64,000 nt of DNA from Siphonodentalium dalli (taxonomy: Eukaryota > Mollusca > Scaphopoda > Gadilida > Siphonodentaliidae): contig CP136062.1 of assembly GCA_032622095.1 (NCBI GenBank), forward strand, positions 137,598,351 to 137,662,350, in the 5' to 3' direction. Under the pieces are notes generated by a model. It saw nothing but the letters and a program-made list of their open reading frames with translations, was not told where the DNA came from and searched no databases. The position numbers and the translations under genes are program-made. This document shows, piece by piece, positions 47,192-59,120 of the stretch. Each line of letters opens with the position of its first letter. Within the stretch, counting starts at the first letter, position 1.

Positions 47192-50100
47192 GAGAGAGAG
47201 AGAGAGAGAGAGAGAGATAGAAAGAGAGAGAGAGAGAGAAAGTTGAACTACATCTAAACACCAATGTACGAACTTGTTTATTTGGTTTCGTGTTGTCTTG
47301 TTTTTTTAAATGTATTTTTTATAGGTATTGTTCAGCTGTATTGTTTTTTTTTTTAATTTGTTTTTTTTATCAAATTCACAATTTGAGATGGCATTATATA
47401 ATATATTGTACAGCGAAGTAAAACCTAAATGATGTCAAATGACCCGAATGTATACATGTGGAGTCTAATTGCATGGTCCCTATACATGTATCCTCCGATA
47501 ATATAAGCAGCATCTGAACACGTTTAAACTTTTTAAAGTTTTGACAGGGAACCCTTTAAAGTCAAAAACATAACACTTTTAAAGTTTTGACAGGGAACCT
47601 TTTAAAGTCGAAAACATAACACGGGATTATATTTCTTAGTTGTTATATTTTCCTTATTAATTTATTACACGCTTGTTCCTAGAAGTACAGTGTTATTGCT
47701 ATTCCAGATTTACAACTCCGTATGGAACGTACGTTCCATACGCATCTCGTTGACGTAAAATGACGTACATGACGTTCGCCTCAACCATGAAGCGTGTAAT
47801 AAACACAGAACGACACAATGTGTAAATGGGTTTGTCGATACGGCACTCGTGCTGTCGCGGAAGGATAGAACTCGAGGCGCAAGCGCCTCTCGTTCTATCC
47901 TTCCGCGAGAGCACTCGTGCCGTATTGACAAACCCATTTACACATCGTGTCGTTCTGTGTATGTACTTCACTATAGGGCAACCCAAAATTGCATGCTTTC
48001 TCTTACTTGTGTGAGCCGATATCGCAATAAACATAAAATATATTACCCAGGAAAAATGCCACAATTGTATGCGACGCGAAGCAAAATTAATCGCTCACAA
48101 ATTCATTTAAATCGTTAAATTTCGAGTTGGGACCTTGACCTAAAGTGAAGTACATTATTAAGGAACGTGTAACAACTAAGAATTATATACCCCGCATTAT
48201 GTTTTCGACTTTATAAGGTTCCCTGTCAAAACTTCAAATAGTTCCCAGGTATTGTATACTGGTGGAATATGATCTCTACGGGCGTTAGCCAGAGTAGAGC
48301 TTCATGGCAATATCTAGTTTATTGACATGCAGTCGCAATTAAAACAGACTTACATGTATACACATACGCAAGGAGACAACCACAAATAAGATACAATATT
48401 GATGGAAATGTAATTAATTACACACTTGGAAGTGATTTATAAGGATTTATAATGTTCGCCTCTCCGTAAATTAAAAGTCAAAATGTTACACCTGTGAATT
48501 ACGTCCCTGGTGCATGCGTACACGTGCTATAATTATGTCGGAACTATTTTGTTCACACAAACATGTTCGAAGCCCTCGATTTTAATTACCATCTTGGACT
48601 GTCAAAACGCATGACAACACAAATATCGACAACGCATTCCAGTCAATTGAGTTGTGAATTATTTTGTGCGAAATTGATTCAATGGAATTAACAGCACATA
48701 TATAATGTTTTTCCTTAATGTATATATGAAATGAATTTCCACGTGGGAACTCGTGACTGTTTGTTTGCACGAACTAAAACATGGTCACTTCAAAACTTAT
48801 TTTCTGCTTTTTGAACAATTTTCCTATATATCATTTATCAACCAACATGATTTACATTTATCGCCGGAATATTCATATAATAATATAGTCCAAGTGTCAG
48901 CTCTTTCGATCTGAATGGTCACAATAAATATCCCGTAATTACGTAATTTTTATAAAGAAATCCATCAATAACAATTAACACAAAATAAATACACAAATAT
49001 AGGAAGGTTGAGATGCTTCTAACTTCGCTGGTGAGGCATAACAGACTTTATTAGACGCTTTTTCTAATAATTACAGTGTTACTGCTGTTCCATATTTACA
49101 AATCCACACGCTCCATACGCACCCCGTTTGACGTCCGTCACGTGACGTAAACGTTCGCCTCAACCATTCAATCGGAATTTTAAAAATTAAAAGCATCATC
49201 ACACTTGACAAAACAAGCCTGGTATGTGCCTGAATAAACCTTGTAAGTCTGCTTTTTCAATTCACGGATTCTATAAATGGTAGCGTGTAATAAACACGGA
49301 ACAACGCGTGTGTAAATAGGATTGTCGACACGGCACTTGTGCCATCGCGGAAGGATACAATTCGAGGTTGCGCACCTCGTTCTATCCTTCAGCTCGTGCT
49401 GTATCAATAAACCCATTAACACACTCGTCACGGGGGGGGGGGGGGGAGAACTGCGACGTGAGGATCGGTGGCATTCCGATAAAGAGACGGTGGAAATCCG
49501 ATAAACCAGACGGTTCGCTTTCGGCGACAAACGAGATTTTCTTCGTGTTTGGGCATTCAAACGGAATTGCCGTGACAAATGAGGTTTCATATCATCATAT
49601 CGTTATTTTAGTTACTAATATCCATCAAAATCTAGACGCTACATTGAGTAAAACCAATAGAATCGCCATTTAAAAGTCACGCGACGGTTCGTTTTCCGAT
49701 AAAAAACGAACCGTCGCGTGTCTTTTATCGGAAAACGAACCGTCGCGTGACTTTTAAATGGCTATTCTCTTGGTTTTTGTCACTTTATCGTCTAGATTTT
49801 GATGGATATTAGTAACTTAAGTTAAATAACGATATGATGATATGAAACCTGATTTGTCACGGCAATTCCATTTGAATGCCCAAACACGAAGAAAATCTCG
49901 TTTGTCGCCGAAAGCGAACCGTCTTGTTTATCGGATTTCCACCGTCTCTTTATCGGAATTCCACCGTCTCTTTATCGGAATGCCACCGATCCTCACGTCG
50001 CAGTTCTCCCCCGTGCTCGTGTCGTTCTGTGTATATAATTATCTGTGCTCGAGGCATGAAAATATTATCCAGTATACTGTATAGTCAGATAGCAATGCTA

Positions 50101-53100
50101 TATTTCCATTGAAGTCCGTACAGCATAATGCAGCGATTTCGTTAATTGTGACATGAAACGTGCCATATTAATGTGCGCATTAACATTTAATAATGTCGCT
50201 ACTCGTGCTTAAGTTCAATCTCGGTGTTATGCCGAATTTATCAAACATACCATAGTTGTTCTAAGATGGACCATGATCTCCCGCCGCACCGAGATGAATA
50301 GTATATAGTCTGATATTTCTTGACGAAGTTAGAAGATATCAATCTAAACCTCCCTGCATGGTGACAAGAAATGAAATGACTAACACAAATAACTGAATAT
50401 TAAACTGTGCTTTAGAATCAGGATGGATAAGAGAGTAGGCTACATACCCTTTCATCCATGTGGTGGTTATACCAGAAAATGGCAGTTCCTTTCTTTGGCT
50501 TCACAACTAATGATGCATTATAACAGTTATAACTCAGATTGTTGTAGTCAAAACCATTCTGAAAAGAAGAAACATATGGCAATTATCATGGTTATATTGC
50601 TTCGAAAAATTGAACGCCAAACATGCCGTCAATTCTGTTATCTAAAGATTCTTCTCACCAGATCTCTTCCTTTTGCAATCTCTGATCCAACACTATCCTA
50701 CCCCATGCACCCCTGGTTAAGTGGTCCTGTTATTGTTCTATGCTGATAGTGGCCGGGTCCTGTTGAATCAGTTGTGCATGATGTTGGTGGGGTAAAATCA
50801 CGGTGTTAAAAAAAAATACCGTATTTCCAGTGCGAGGTCTGTGACAAGTCTACATTTAAGACTCTTTCAATATCGCGGACAGTGTTGTCATCGTATAGGT
50901 TTGCAGCGTTTTCTGTCCTGAAAACGCGCTAACCTATACGAAATAGCTGTCTAGCTGCGCCTTTCCGTGCGCATTCTGTTTAATTGTAACTATGTTTATT
51001 CATTGCAGTCCTATCTCATCGTTAATATATATAATGTATGTACGCAAAACATAGAGTAATATACAAATCTTCCATATAACTGTGTATTAATGAACGTATA
51101 CCAATGAGAACTATTAAATAAAATGCGCGAGGAAAGGCACGGCCGGTTATCTCATAGGTTTAGCGCGTATCCATGATAGATAACTCTGCAATTATTAAAA
51201 CCCACGAAGACAACACTTTCCCAGTCTCGTCACTGGCTCAGTCTACTCCGTTCACTACTCCGTGACGTAATGCTCCCGACATGCTGCGAACGTTACGCTT
51301 TGGCGTAGTGATCGAAGGCATAGAGCCAGCGTCTATATAGTCTATATAACACTTGCTTTGCCAGAACCAATGGTAAAGTCAGTATGCAGATCATTGCAAA
51401 AAGTTCTAGAATGTTTCCTCCACGCGTTTTGTTTTTCTCAGAATCTTTTGATTTATCAAAGTCCACAAAAATTACAATTTGAGAAAATAACGGTACTTTT
51501 TCTTAATAATATAGTGCTCACACGCACAAGAACATACCGTGTTCTCTTATTTAAATGTGGAAAAATAACGATTAACACCCAAATGAAAGACACTTATAGC
51601 AATGGATACTTTTGTAACATCAGCACGCACATCGTAATATCAGTACATTATTATGCATTTTCGTCAGTTTTCGGCGACTCATAGCCGATGTGTACGTGGT
51701 AAGTTAGGTCGCAGATTCCATCACCGTAGTACTCGGCTAGACGAGGCTTGGTCCTAACTCCGATATGGGCGGAGATCGGGACTCTTTTTTCAAGTTTGAT
51801 AGGGATATCTCAATGTGCCATTACGATGGTATAGCATGGCCATTTGGGCTACTGGTAAACTGAACTCACCGATTTGTGTTCTGGCTTGTCGGCATAGGGG
51901 AAGGCTGTTTCTCCGCCTTCATCCACATCATTCAGATAATAAAGGATGGTAGCGTACCTATGAGAAAACATAATATATCTATATAAATAAAAGCACGCAG
52001 ATTCGAAAATCCGTTGGAGTTTTTAGACCATCTCTTGAAGCAGTCCCGATGGAAAATCTCCATATACCAAATTTAATTTGAGATCCGATAAACCACGGCT
52101 GATATATAGGATGCACGACTGGACAGGACACCATCATTTTCAGATAAACAAAGAAGGATAACCTTACAACGTAAACACAAATAACGTCATTATGCCATCT
52201 TTTGAAGCATTCCCGTTGGCGAACCTTCATAACAAATTTCATTCAGATCCGATAACCCGTGGTTGAGATATATATATCCCGGACTGACGGACGGACAGAC
52301 AGACGAAGTCAAACCAGTATAATCCTCATTTTGCTTCTAAAAAGTTGGTTCCGGTAAAAACGGATACACATCTATTGTGAAACATTTCGGAGAAGTTGGC
52401 ACTCGAGCTTAAGCATTTATTTTTTTGTGGGAATCCTACATTTAAATTACATACTCAATTTGGCACAATTAAACACATCCATTCGCACGTTAATAGACCG
52501 GAAACAAATATAGTAAATGCACGTGATAAACCTGTATTTGCTATTTGATCGGGGGGGGGGAGTGTGTCAAACAATTGTTTCCGAGCACTATGAGGGGGTG
52601 TATGTGTGGGTGTTCAAGAGGACCCACGCAAGAGCAATTTTTTCCGCGGCTAAAAAAAATTCCTCCTAAAATAATTCCTCCATATCATTCCAACTATTTT
52701 GGCCGTAAAACTAAGATAATGTGTAGAATGACTAATACCCTGTATACGTCAGTCTATATATGTCACTCCAAACATAAAATACCGCGCATGGGCACGTTGC
52801 ATAAGAAATCAGTGTCAAGCTGAGCTAATCACACACTGTCATGCCAACCTTTATTACACTCCTATGAGCGATTTGTGTTTTAATCATATTTGGCGAAACA
52901 AATTGATAAAGCTAGTGTAATAAATAGAGTAATCAATTAATTCCGAGAATTACGTTCAATAATTCACTCAAGGCGAGAGAAGTTTAGGTAAGAAACTCGG
53001 GCGCTAACGCGCACTCGTTTCTTATCGACGGCTCTCGCCTCTCGTGAATTATATAACGTAATTATCGGAACCAATTGATTACTCTCTATGTAATAGATAG

Positions 53101-56100
53101 TCGATAGGAAACAGTCAGTAATTAGCGTTGAATATGTTAATATTCTTCCGAAAATTTGATTTCGTGTTTCTTGGTGGGTGGGTTCCAAAAATGACCAAAG
53201 GTAAAACAAAAGTACCATACGTGTCTGAAATTATTTTCAGACACCCCCCCCCCCCCCCCCATATTGCAAGAAACAATGAATAGAGAGATTTCGCTTGTAG
53301 CCTGTAGTTTGTAAGAATCTGTAAATTACACAATATCATAGCGGCAATGAATACGAGAGAACGCAAAAAAAATTTCAATTAGGGAACAGCTCGTTACACC
53401 AATTTCGAACTACACTTTGGTAGTATAATAATAAGTCATCGTGGTTGCAGAGAGGGTAACTATGTTGATGTTTACAGAATTAACGTATGGCAACCGGTTG
53501 AGTTATCGATTATATGAAAACTATATCTGACCTACCCCCCCCCCCCCCCACCCCCTCAATCAAAATGAACTATGTATATGGTGGTTGGACTTTTTCAGAA
53601 ACTGTCAGTTTAATCCCTACAAGCGATTAGCTGAACCTCTCTATAATTTCCCACGCACCTGCACAATCGACAACAGTTTATGTTAGTTCTGTCACATGTC
53701 GCCTGATGACAGCAAGGTTTGTCTATGGAGTAAGCCGTTGAGTCAAGATGGGCATGGTAGTGACCGCCGACGCCATACGTCACAACCTGGGAAGAATCAA
53801 TATATATATATCAGGGTTGTGGAAGCACGGACTCAATATGAGTGTTCATTAATTGCTTCATATATATGTTCACCGTGAGCGTGAAAGAATTTTCATGTTC
53901 AATCGAGATGCTAGACCATGTATCGATCGGAATGGCATATTGAAATGCCCCTCAAGACTTACCTGGAGCTGTTCGCTACCATCGATAATCCACTTTGGAA
54001 GTTGCGTCAGTCTTGATAATCTAGAAAAAAATGCTGATGTTTTACAAATCATATAACCCTATCCTGCGGTTACATAAAGAAAAAACCCAGACTATTGAAC
54101 AGATTGTTATGTTCGATAATCTTTAAGTTCATAAACTAAAGCAGGGCATCCCATTACTATCAAAATGTATCACGGCATGTGCAGTGTCAGCTAGCCAACC
54201 AAATATCGGGGCAGGAATCAGCTGAATTGAATTTACCCAATCATAATATAGTCGCTTGGAATTGCTAATACGGAACGTGGACTGTGATATCATACTGCAA
54301 GGAAAGTGGTGTTTGAATGATATTGGACTGTTTCAGACTATTGAACATGTAGCTGTTCATGAATAGTCTGGGTTTCGTCAGACTGTCAGTGGTTATTGCC
54401 CTGGGTTTCGTCAGACTGTCAGTGGTTATTACCCTGGGTATCGTCAGACTGTCAGTTGTTATTGCCCACAAAGTGTCCGCCTGTTCGATTAACCCTTTCT
54501 ATCCTAAATGGATTCTCCCAGTCAGTTAAAAAGTGTACCGCATGGGAATGGTCTATTATTGATTTGCAGAGAAGTACATGTAATATATAATCAGACGACA
54601 GATACATAAAAGTACAAGAGTCAAATTAATTGAGGGAAATGTTCAGATAATAAGTTCAACAAAATGGTCGTTTGTTGAACTTATTCTCTGAACATTTCCT
54701 TCGGGATAACTACTCATCAATGACGCTTTAGTATACACAGGATTAGTGAACGTTTTCCCATTAAGATATACAATGTACAGCTATAGCCTGTGTACCAATC
54801 TCTGCCACAAAGCATCTTGTGTTTATTCAGTACACAATTTTTATGAGATACTTATGGTGGTGTGGTAGTGGTGTTCAACATCTATTGTCAGTGAACAACT
54901 TCGAGAACTAATTTGTTCAGAAGTGATGCTACATCTTTATACTATAGTGAGAGCATTTAACTAATGCAGGAAAAAAATTGACTATTTTCTGGGAAAAGAA
55001 TCCTCCTGGAGTTTAAGAGAAAACAACTTCCCTTGCAATCTATCGTAACTGATAATCCAGTGACTACTATATTACACTATTAGCATATGTTGTCTCATAA
55101 GTTTTCATAAGGATTCAAAGTACTACAATTTGTATCAAATAATCTCGAAATACCAATACTCTCTTTGAGCACAAACATTACATATTGTCCAAGAAAAATG
55201 CAGTTTTCTATAAATTCGAACAAATAACATCAGGTCTTTTCAATTTTAATATGAGAGGAACAAATATATCGCTAACTATCTCGTGATATATCTCTATCTC
55301 TCTCGCTATATCTCTCTATCACTCTTTCACCTAATGGATATTTCTAATCACATTCCCTCGCTCTCTTAATGACTCCATCGGTTGGTTGCCACCTATATCT
55401 TCTCTTTCCTTCTGACTATATATAATGTCTCTCTGTCACCTTCCATCTTCTTTCTAGATCTCACTCTATCCCTCCACCTCTCTCCAGTCCATCCCATCTC
55501 CCTCTATATCTCTATCTGTCTCTCTGACTCTTCGTTACTCACAGCTTGTCTCTTTTCTCTCTACATGACTCTCGCTCCACCGTTCCCTACATATGCATAT
55601 ATTCTCTCTCCTCATAGCACCGTCCTTCTATCACTTTATATATCCCCCCTTTCCATCTAACTCTAAAACTGCCAACGGCATGGTATGACCTAGAGTTAGT
55701 TACCGAATCGACGATAACTTACAATATAAGCAAATCAAATCAAGATAAACTATATAACCTCCACATGTCTCCGTCTAGCTCACATCTCTCACTCTGTCTA
55801 TCTTAGCCCTTATTCGCAAGAAACACATTGACCAATCAGGACACAATGTTCACGGGCATTTTAGTGAGGACTCACAGCGTTAACACTTCCTTTACTAAAT
55901 GGATTCTCCTATTCAGTTATAAAAGTATACATTAATTTGGAGTGACCTGGTATTCATCTGGAACGATGTTCATGAAGTATAAGCAGAGGACATATAGACA
56001 ATATACAAGAGCAAAAGCATTCTTAAAATGTTCAGATAATAAGTTCAACAAATGTGAACTTATTATTTCATTAGGGAACTATACTCATCAACTATTTATA

Positions 56101-57939
56101 GTAAAGAAAAGGGTTAACTTACTTGACCCTGAGATGTCTGAGAACTGCCGTTGAGTATGTGATCCACGTTTGGCTGCTGATTCTGTCAACCAATTTCGGG
56201 TCCTTCGTCTTTAGATCATTCTCCACCGTGATGTCTCCGGCTCTAAACAGAGTGCTGGACTGCAGGCCTTGTGCTTTAGCAATGTCTAATATATGGTTGA
56301 TCTCATCGTCAGTAAGGAAGTTGGGAATTTCTGACCAAAAGAAACAACGGGTTGCACAAAACGTAGATAAATGGGGTGCACTATAAAGAGAGATCATTTT
56401 AGAATGGAATAGATGAAGCTATGAACGTCACTGGAAAAGTCCGGAGTTTCTATACTGAATATTTAGACACGTATGTTTTTTTTCTTGTGCAGCGTGATAC
56501 GGATGGGTAAAACTGCAAGGCAGAGTTAAGTACCAAGCAACGCTGGTCTTACAACTGCCACCATGTACACAGGCTATCAGAAAATATATCATTTTATTTA
56601 AGACTTGTATCGGTTATAATTCATTCTGCATTATTCTGAGAAACTGCATGGACTGTCCATATTCATTGGAAATTGGCTAGATCAAATCAGAATGAATGGT
56701 AACCGACAAAACTCTTAAACCAGCGAGGGGACTGAAATCTGACTAGCAGTTTGGGATGGGGTAACAGTTATTTCTAATTGTAATTTATTGAAATTCATTA
56801 CATGTTCTCAAGTAATTGACAGTAATTTGTAATCGAGGCATTTCTCAATCACAAGTAATTTAAAGTAATAAATAACCAGCCTCGCCATAGCCTTGTGGAA
56901 ATTATGTAGCGGTAAGCAATATAAGAATGAATGAACATGTTTGGATTGGAGAAAGTAACTATTTTGATGCTTCGCGTGCAACGTTATCCAAGATAAACCT
57001 CGAAATTGTCAGTATACAAGTTGAAACCACATCGATTCCAAACACGCCCACCTGAGACATCCGATCCTCTAGTCTGGTATATATAGCTTCAATTGTAAAA
57101 AATATGTTAGGCTAACACAGTCTGTGTCGATAACGAAGATAGCCGCTGTGTGTACGGGGATAACCATATACAGGTTATAGCACTAACAATACAATGGAAG
57201 AAGAACTCTAACTGTGGTCGTTATTTCGTTAAAAGTCACTTTTACGAAGTAATGGTCATGTCTACATACGAATACGACAAAACAGATCAATATTGGAAAT
57301 AAATCAGCAGCATGGGCGGATACGCCGCGGGAGAGGCGGCCGGGTGTCTTTGAAAAATTTCACTTTTACGGAATAATATGCAAGTATATTGATGGACAAA
57401 AAAAAACCACATATCTGGATTTAATATTGAAAAGAAACTTTTCTAACAGGTCTGGCCCATGTGCAATTTTGGCAACTGATTGTACCCAGCATCAATTGTT
57501 GCCAAAAGATTGAGAAATAACCAATTGGATTTCAAAAGAAATGGTATTTGGTGGAAATAGAAAATTTCATACCAAAACTCGATTTGCACATTATGTGCAA
57601 ATCTGACTATATATGGTCTGACTATATATACATTTTTCCACATTTGCACATGAGTCAGAATTAACTTCAGTTAGAGTTATGTTATCGTAATTAGCTGTAT
57701 ATAGTCTGTCCGTACCGACATAGCGGCTGCCATTGTTATCGATACAAATATGTGCTAGGGTAACTAACACATTTAAGCTGCAAGCCTATAATAATATGTA
57801 GATGGATCGGTGACGTCATATATTGATGTTGTAATCTCATTATTTGTATATACTCACCAAATATTGGTGGGTCTATAGATCTGGTTATCCGCATGTGAGT
57901 CTTTCCCGGTTCTATGAAGACTGGAACTGACTCGTTTAC
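46804..57939 (-). CDS. P4HTM: P4HTM-like prolyl 4-hydroxylase, 7 exons (5' end missing)
   Basis: Seven exons rebuilt by hand join to 269 codons plus a stop with matching phase at every GT-AG junction. Minus-strand order: 57,939-57,858; 56,330-56,123; 54,020-53,963; 53,786-53,659; 51,957-51,870; 50,558-50,448; 46,938-46,804. The product resembles human P4HTM, a membrane-anchored 2-oxoglutarate/Fe(II) dioxygenase of the ER. It keeps EIPNFLTDDE, GGHYHAHLDS (the HxD iron ligands), GGETAFP, GTAIFWYNH, and a last exon with HGGCDIIKGTKW (distal His and the 2-oxoglutarate Lys). The two EF-hands of vertebrate P4HTM are absent; the corresponding segment lies within one short exon. The N-terminal membrane segment and start codon were not located. 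A possible poly(A) signal (minus strand) lies at 46,105-46,110. Confidence 0.87.
47036..47245 (+). repeat. (GA)n-rich simple repeat
   Basis: About 210 bp of GAGAGA with interruptions inside the last P4HTM-like intron; ORFs on both strands are low-complexity. Confidence 0.95.
47521..48235. mobile_element. Element with outer inverted repeats, enclosing composite hairpin
   Basis: AAGTTTTGACAGGGAACCTT and following text at about 47,575-47,655 recur inverted at about 48,155-48,235; the left arm is partly duplicated in tandem. Inside lies the TTATTACAC module and hairpin described next. Confidence 0.7.
47662..47960. mobile_element. TTATTACAC module plus hairpin, family A copy 1
   Basis: Module 47,662-47,802 (TTATTACACGCTTG to GCGTGTAATAA) is followed directly by a hairpin, 47,803-47,960, with arms of about 77 bp (CACAGAACGACACA to TGTCGTTCTGTG). 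Same architecture as the 3.1- and 52.9-kb units, though the sequences differ. Confidence 0.8.
49048..50032. mobile_element. TTATTACAC module plus hairpin, family A copy 2
   Basis: Module 49,048-49,293, then a hairpin whose right arm is split by a 587-bp insertion (49,429-50,015). Compared with copy 1 the module also carries about 110 extra bases (about 49,171-49,280). Confidence 0.75.
49429..50015. mobile_element. 587-bp foldback element, target duplication CTCGT
   Basis: Almost the whole length is two arms of about 280 bp in inverted orientation. The ends read CACGGGGG and CCCCCGTG, the left G run being expanded. CTCGT lies on both sides (49,424-49,428 and 50,016-50,020), and the interrupted hairpin is uninterrupted in its relative at 47,936-47,960. 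Open frames inside are mirror products of the arms. Like the 20.4-kb element it has CAC ends and a 5-bp duplication. Confidence 0.85.
50448..50558 (-). CDS. P4HTM: P4HTM-like exon 6
   Basis: 111 nt; acceptor TTCTTTTCAG, donor GTATGT; phase 0 at both ends. Encodes VVKPKKGTAIFWYNHHMDER. Its phase-0 donor can join either terminal exon A or B. Confidence 0.9.
50895..50941. repeat. Short hairpin
   Basis: CGTATAGGTTTGCAGCGTTTTC is followed after six bases by a near-complement. Lies in a P4HTM-like intron. Confidence 0.75.
51130..51220 (+). repeat. Short dispersed repeat Q
   Basis: Contains GGTTATCTCATAGGTTTAGC and GATAGATAACTCTG, shared with 43,127 and, inverted, 41,200. Confidence 0.55.
51870..51957 (-). 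CDS. P4HTM: P4HTM-like exon 5
   Basis: 88 nt; acceptor TTTTCTCATAG, donor GTGAGT. Encodes YATILYYLNDVDEGGETAFP, a hallmark of the prolyl 4-hydroxylase fold. Confidence 0.9.
52851..53089. mobile_element. TTATTACAC module plus hairpin, family B
   Basis: Module 52,851-52,923 (TTATTACACTCCTATGAGCG to GTGTAATAA) followed by a hairpin to 53,089. It is the inverted counterpart of the 3.1-3.8-kb units, with a shorter module. Confidence 0.78.
53659..53786 (-). CDS. P4HTM: P4HTM-like exon 4 (HxD motif)
   Basis: 128 nt; acceptor ATTCTTCCCAG, donor GTGCGT. Encodes VVTYGVGGHYHAHLDS; the His and Asp of HLD are the first two Fe(II) ligands. Several Cys residues follow, more than in the human protein. Confidence 0.88.
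53963..54020 (-). CDS. P4HTM: P4HTM-like exon 3
   Basis: 58 nt; acceptor TTTTTTTCTAG, donor GTAAGT. Encodes LSRLTQLPKWIIDGSEQLQ, aligning with the human segment just before the GGHYHAH motif. Confidence 0.85.
54368..54466 (+). repeat. Three 33-bp tandem units
   Basis: CTGGGTTTCGTCAGACTGTC plus AGTGGTTATTGCC, three times with few changes. Confidence 0.9.
54487..54720 (+). repeat. Repeat S copy 1 with terminal hairpin
   Basis: Shares TAAATGGATTCTCC and ATGTTCAGATAATAAGTTCA with 55,873-56,095. Ends in a hairpin at 54,637-54,703. Confidence 0.75.
55270..55660 (+). repeat. CT-rich low-complexity tract
   Basis: Imperfect (CT)n and (TCTA)n; the 92-codon ORF here is low-complexity. Confidence 0.9.
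55873..56095 (+). repeat. Repeat S copy 2
   Basis: Partner of 54,487-54,720; its right end is about 30 bp from exon 2 of the P4HTM-like gene. Confidence 0.7.
56123..56330 (-). CDS. P4HTM: P4HTM-like exon 2
   Basis: 208 nt; acceptor TTTCTTTTGGTCAG, donor GTAAGT. Encodes EIPNFLTDDEINHILDIAK and QTWITY. In vertebrates this region is split by an EF-hand insertion of about 100 residues that is not here. Confidence 0.88.
57858..57939 (-). CDS. P4HTM: P4HTM-like exon 1 of those found
   Basis: 82 nt; acceptor CTTCCTTCAG, donor GTGAGT. Reads MRITRSIDPPIF, aligning with the stretch before the conserved EIPxFL of P4HTM. Starts in phase 0 and ends one base into a Glu codon. Confidence 0.78.
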
Positions 57940-59104
57940 CTGAAGGAAGAAATGACATTGGACACTGTAGACTTATTTACCAAAACCTATTACTGGTCTG
58001 GATATGCTCAAATGTGCGGAATTACCATGTAGTTCAAGCCACATGTCTGGAAACGGATGTAAGCGAACCGCAACATCCCGAAAATTACCCCCCTGCGAGC
58101 CATAACCGTAAGAACCAAAACAAGATTCAAATGGAAACAAGCTTGCAGACTCTTCAAAGCCGAACTCCACGTATACGGTATAAAGCATAATATACCGAAC
58201 CATGCATGTACCTTGTGTTTACTTATTTGTGTTATGCACGTTAAATGTTTGTTTCGTTGTCTCTGCCCTTGCATGTTTGCTTTTGTTTTGCTTTTTATCT
58301 TGCAGAACTCCATCTGACCAAATGCGACCTTTACTGGAATCTGCTGAGATAACGGGGCTGCCCATGGTATAAACACCATGTCATGTTGAGTCGTTGACCC
58401 TGCGGTTCGAGATGCGGGTGTCGAATTGAAGTCCAGAGAGATGGACCACCAACCCCACCATATGTGCAATTGTTGTTTTGTCTAGCCCAACGTGTTGTCA
58501 CCCACCCCGAAAAAATTAGTAAATAAATCAGAATAATATTAAACAAAACTTTATCAGCCTGGTTCATCAAGGTGGGTGACATATGAAGCCAGTCTAGCCT
58601 GACTATGTCACCTCATCGAATATACAATGTAATGCAATTGTAAAAGTTTGTAATGTAATAATGATATTTGTGTATACTGAAATAAAATACCCTGTCATAT
58701 CATATTATATTTAGCATATTCCAACATATTAATACAACACAAAACAGTGGAATGGTAGTAGCAAGTTCGGAACAGAGATCATTAAAATAGGATATTCAAG
58801 TATAATGTGATAACTGTTGTTTGCCCACAACTGCCTGCGATTGTGGTGAAATGAGTACACTGTTAATCCGTGTTTAATCAAGACGAAAGTGGGCAGTTGA
58901 TTAAATTCGGTAAATTATTATTTTGCTATTGTGTGCGATAAATAGGTTATATCACGGTGATAATAGTTTACTCAAAGACTTGTGGTAGTGGACATTTATC
59001 GAAAAGGATCTCACCATGATATAACCAACACACAAACTTGATTGATTGATTGGGTGCGGACGCCACTAACATTTCCGAGTCGTGTACCAGTGGATTTTGC
59101 GGCT
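57940..59104. other. 5' side of the P4HTM-like gene; no exon confirmed
   Basis: Minus-strand open frames of 76-153 codons at 57,973-58,582 overlap one another and match no part of the P4HTM family that I recognise. The missing N-terminal exons are expected here or further right. Confidence 0.4.
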
Positions 59105-59120
59105 TCAGTTGTAAACAAGA

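Noticed and set aside
46983-47264. Ser/Leu-rich or Arg/Glu-rich ORFs
   Set aside because: Translation of a GA simple repeat.
47699-48118. Paired ORFs on both strands
   Set aside because: Generated by the hairpin at 47,803-47,960.
49180-50112. Several ORFs of 60-136 codons on both strands
   Set aside because: They mirror each other because the segment is a foldback element; no protein family fits.
51670-51790. Possible minus-strand exon reading PRLAEYYGDGICDLTYHV
   Set aside because: Lies in a P4HTM-like intron; exons 5 and 6 already join in phase without it and it matches no part of the family.
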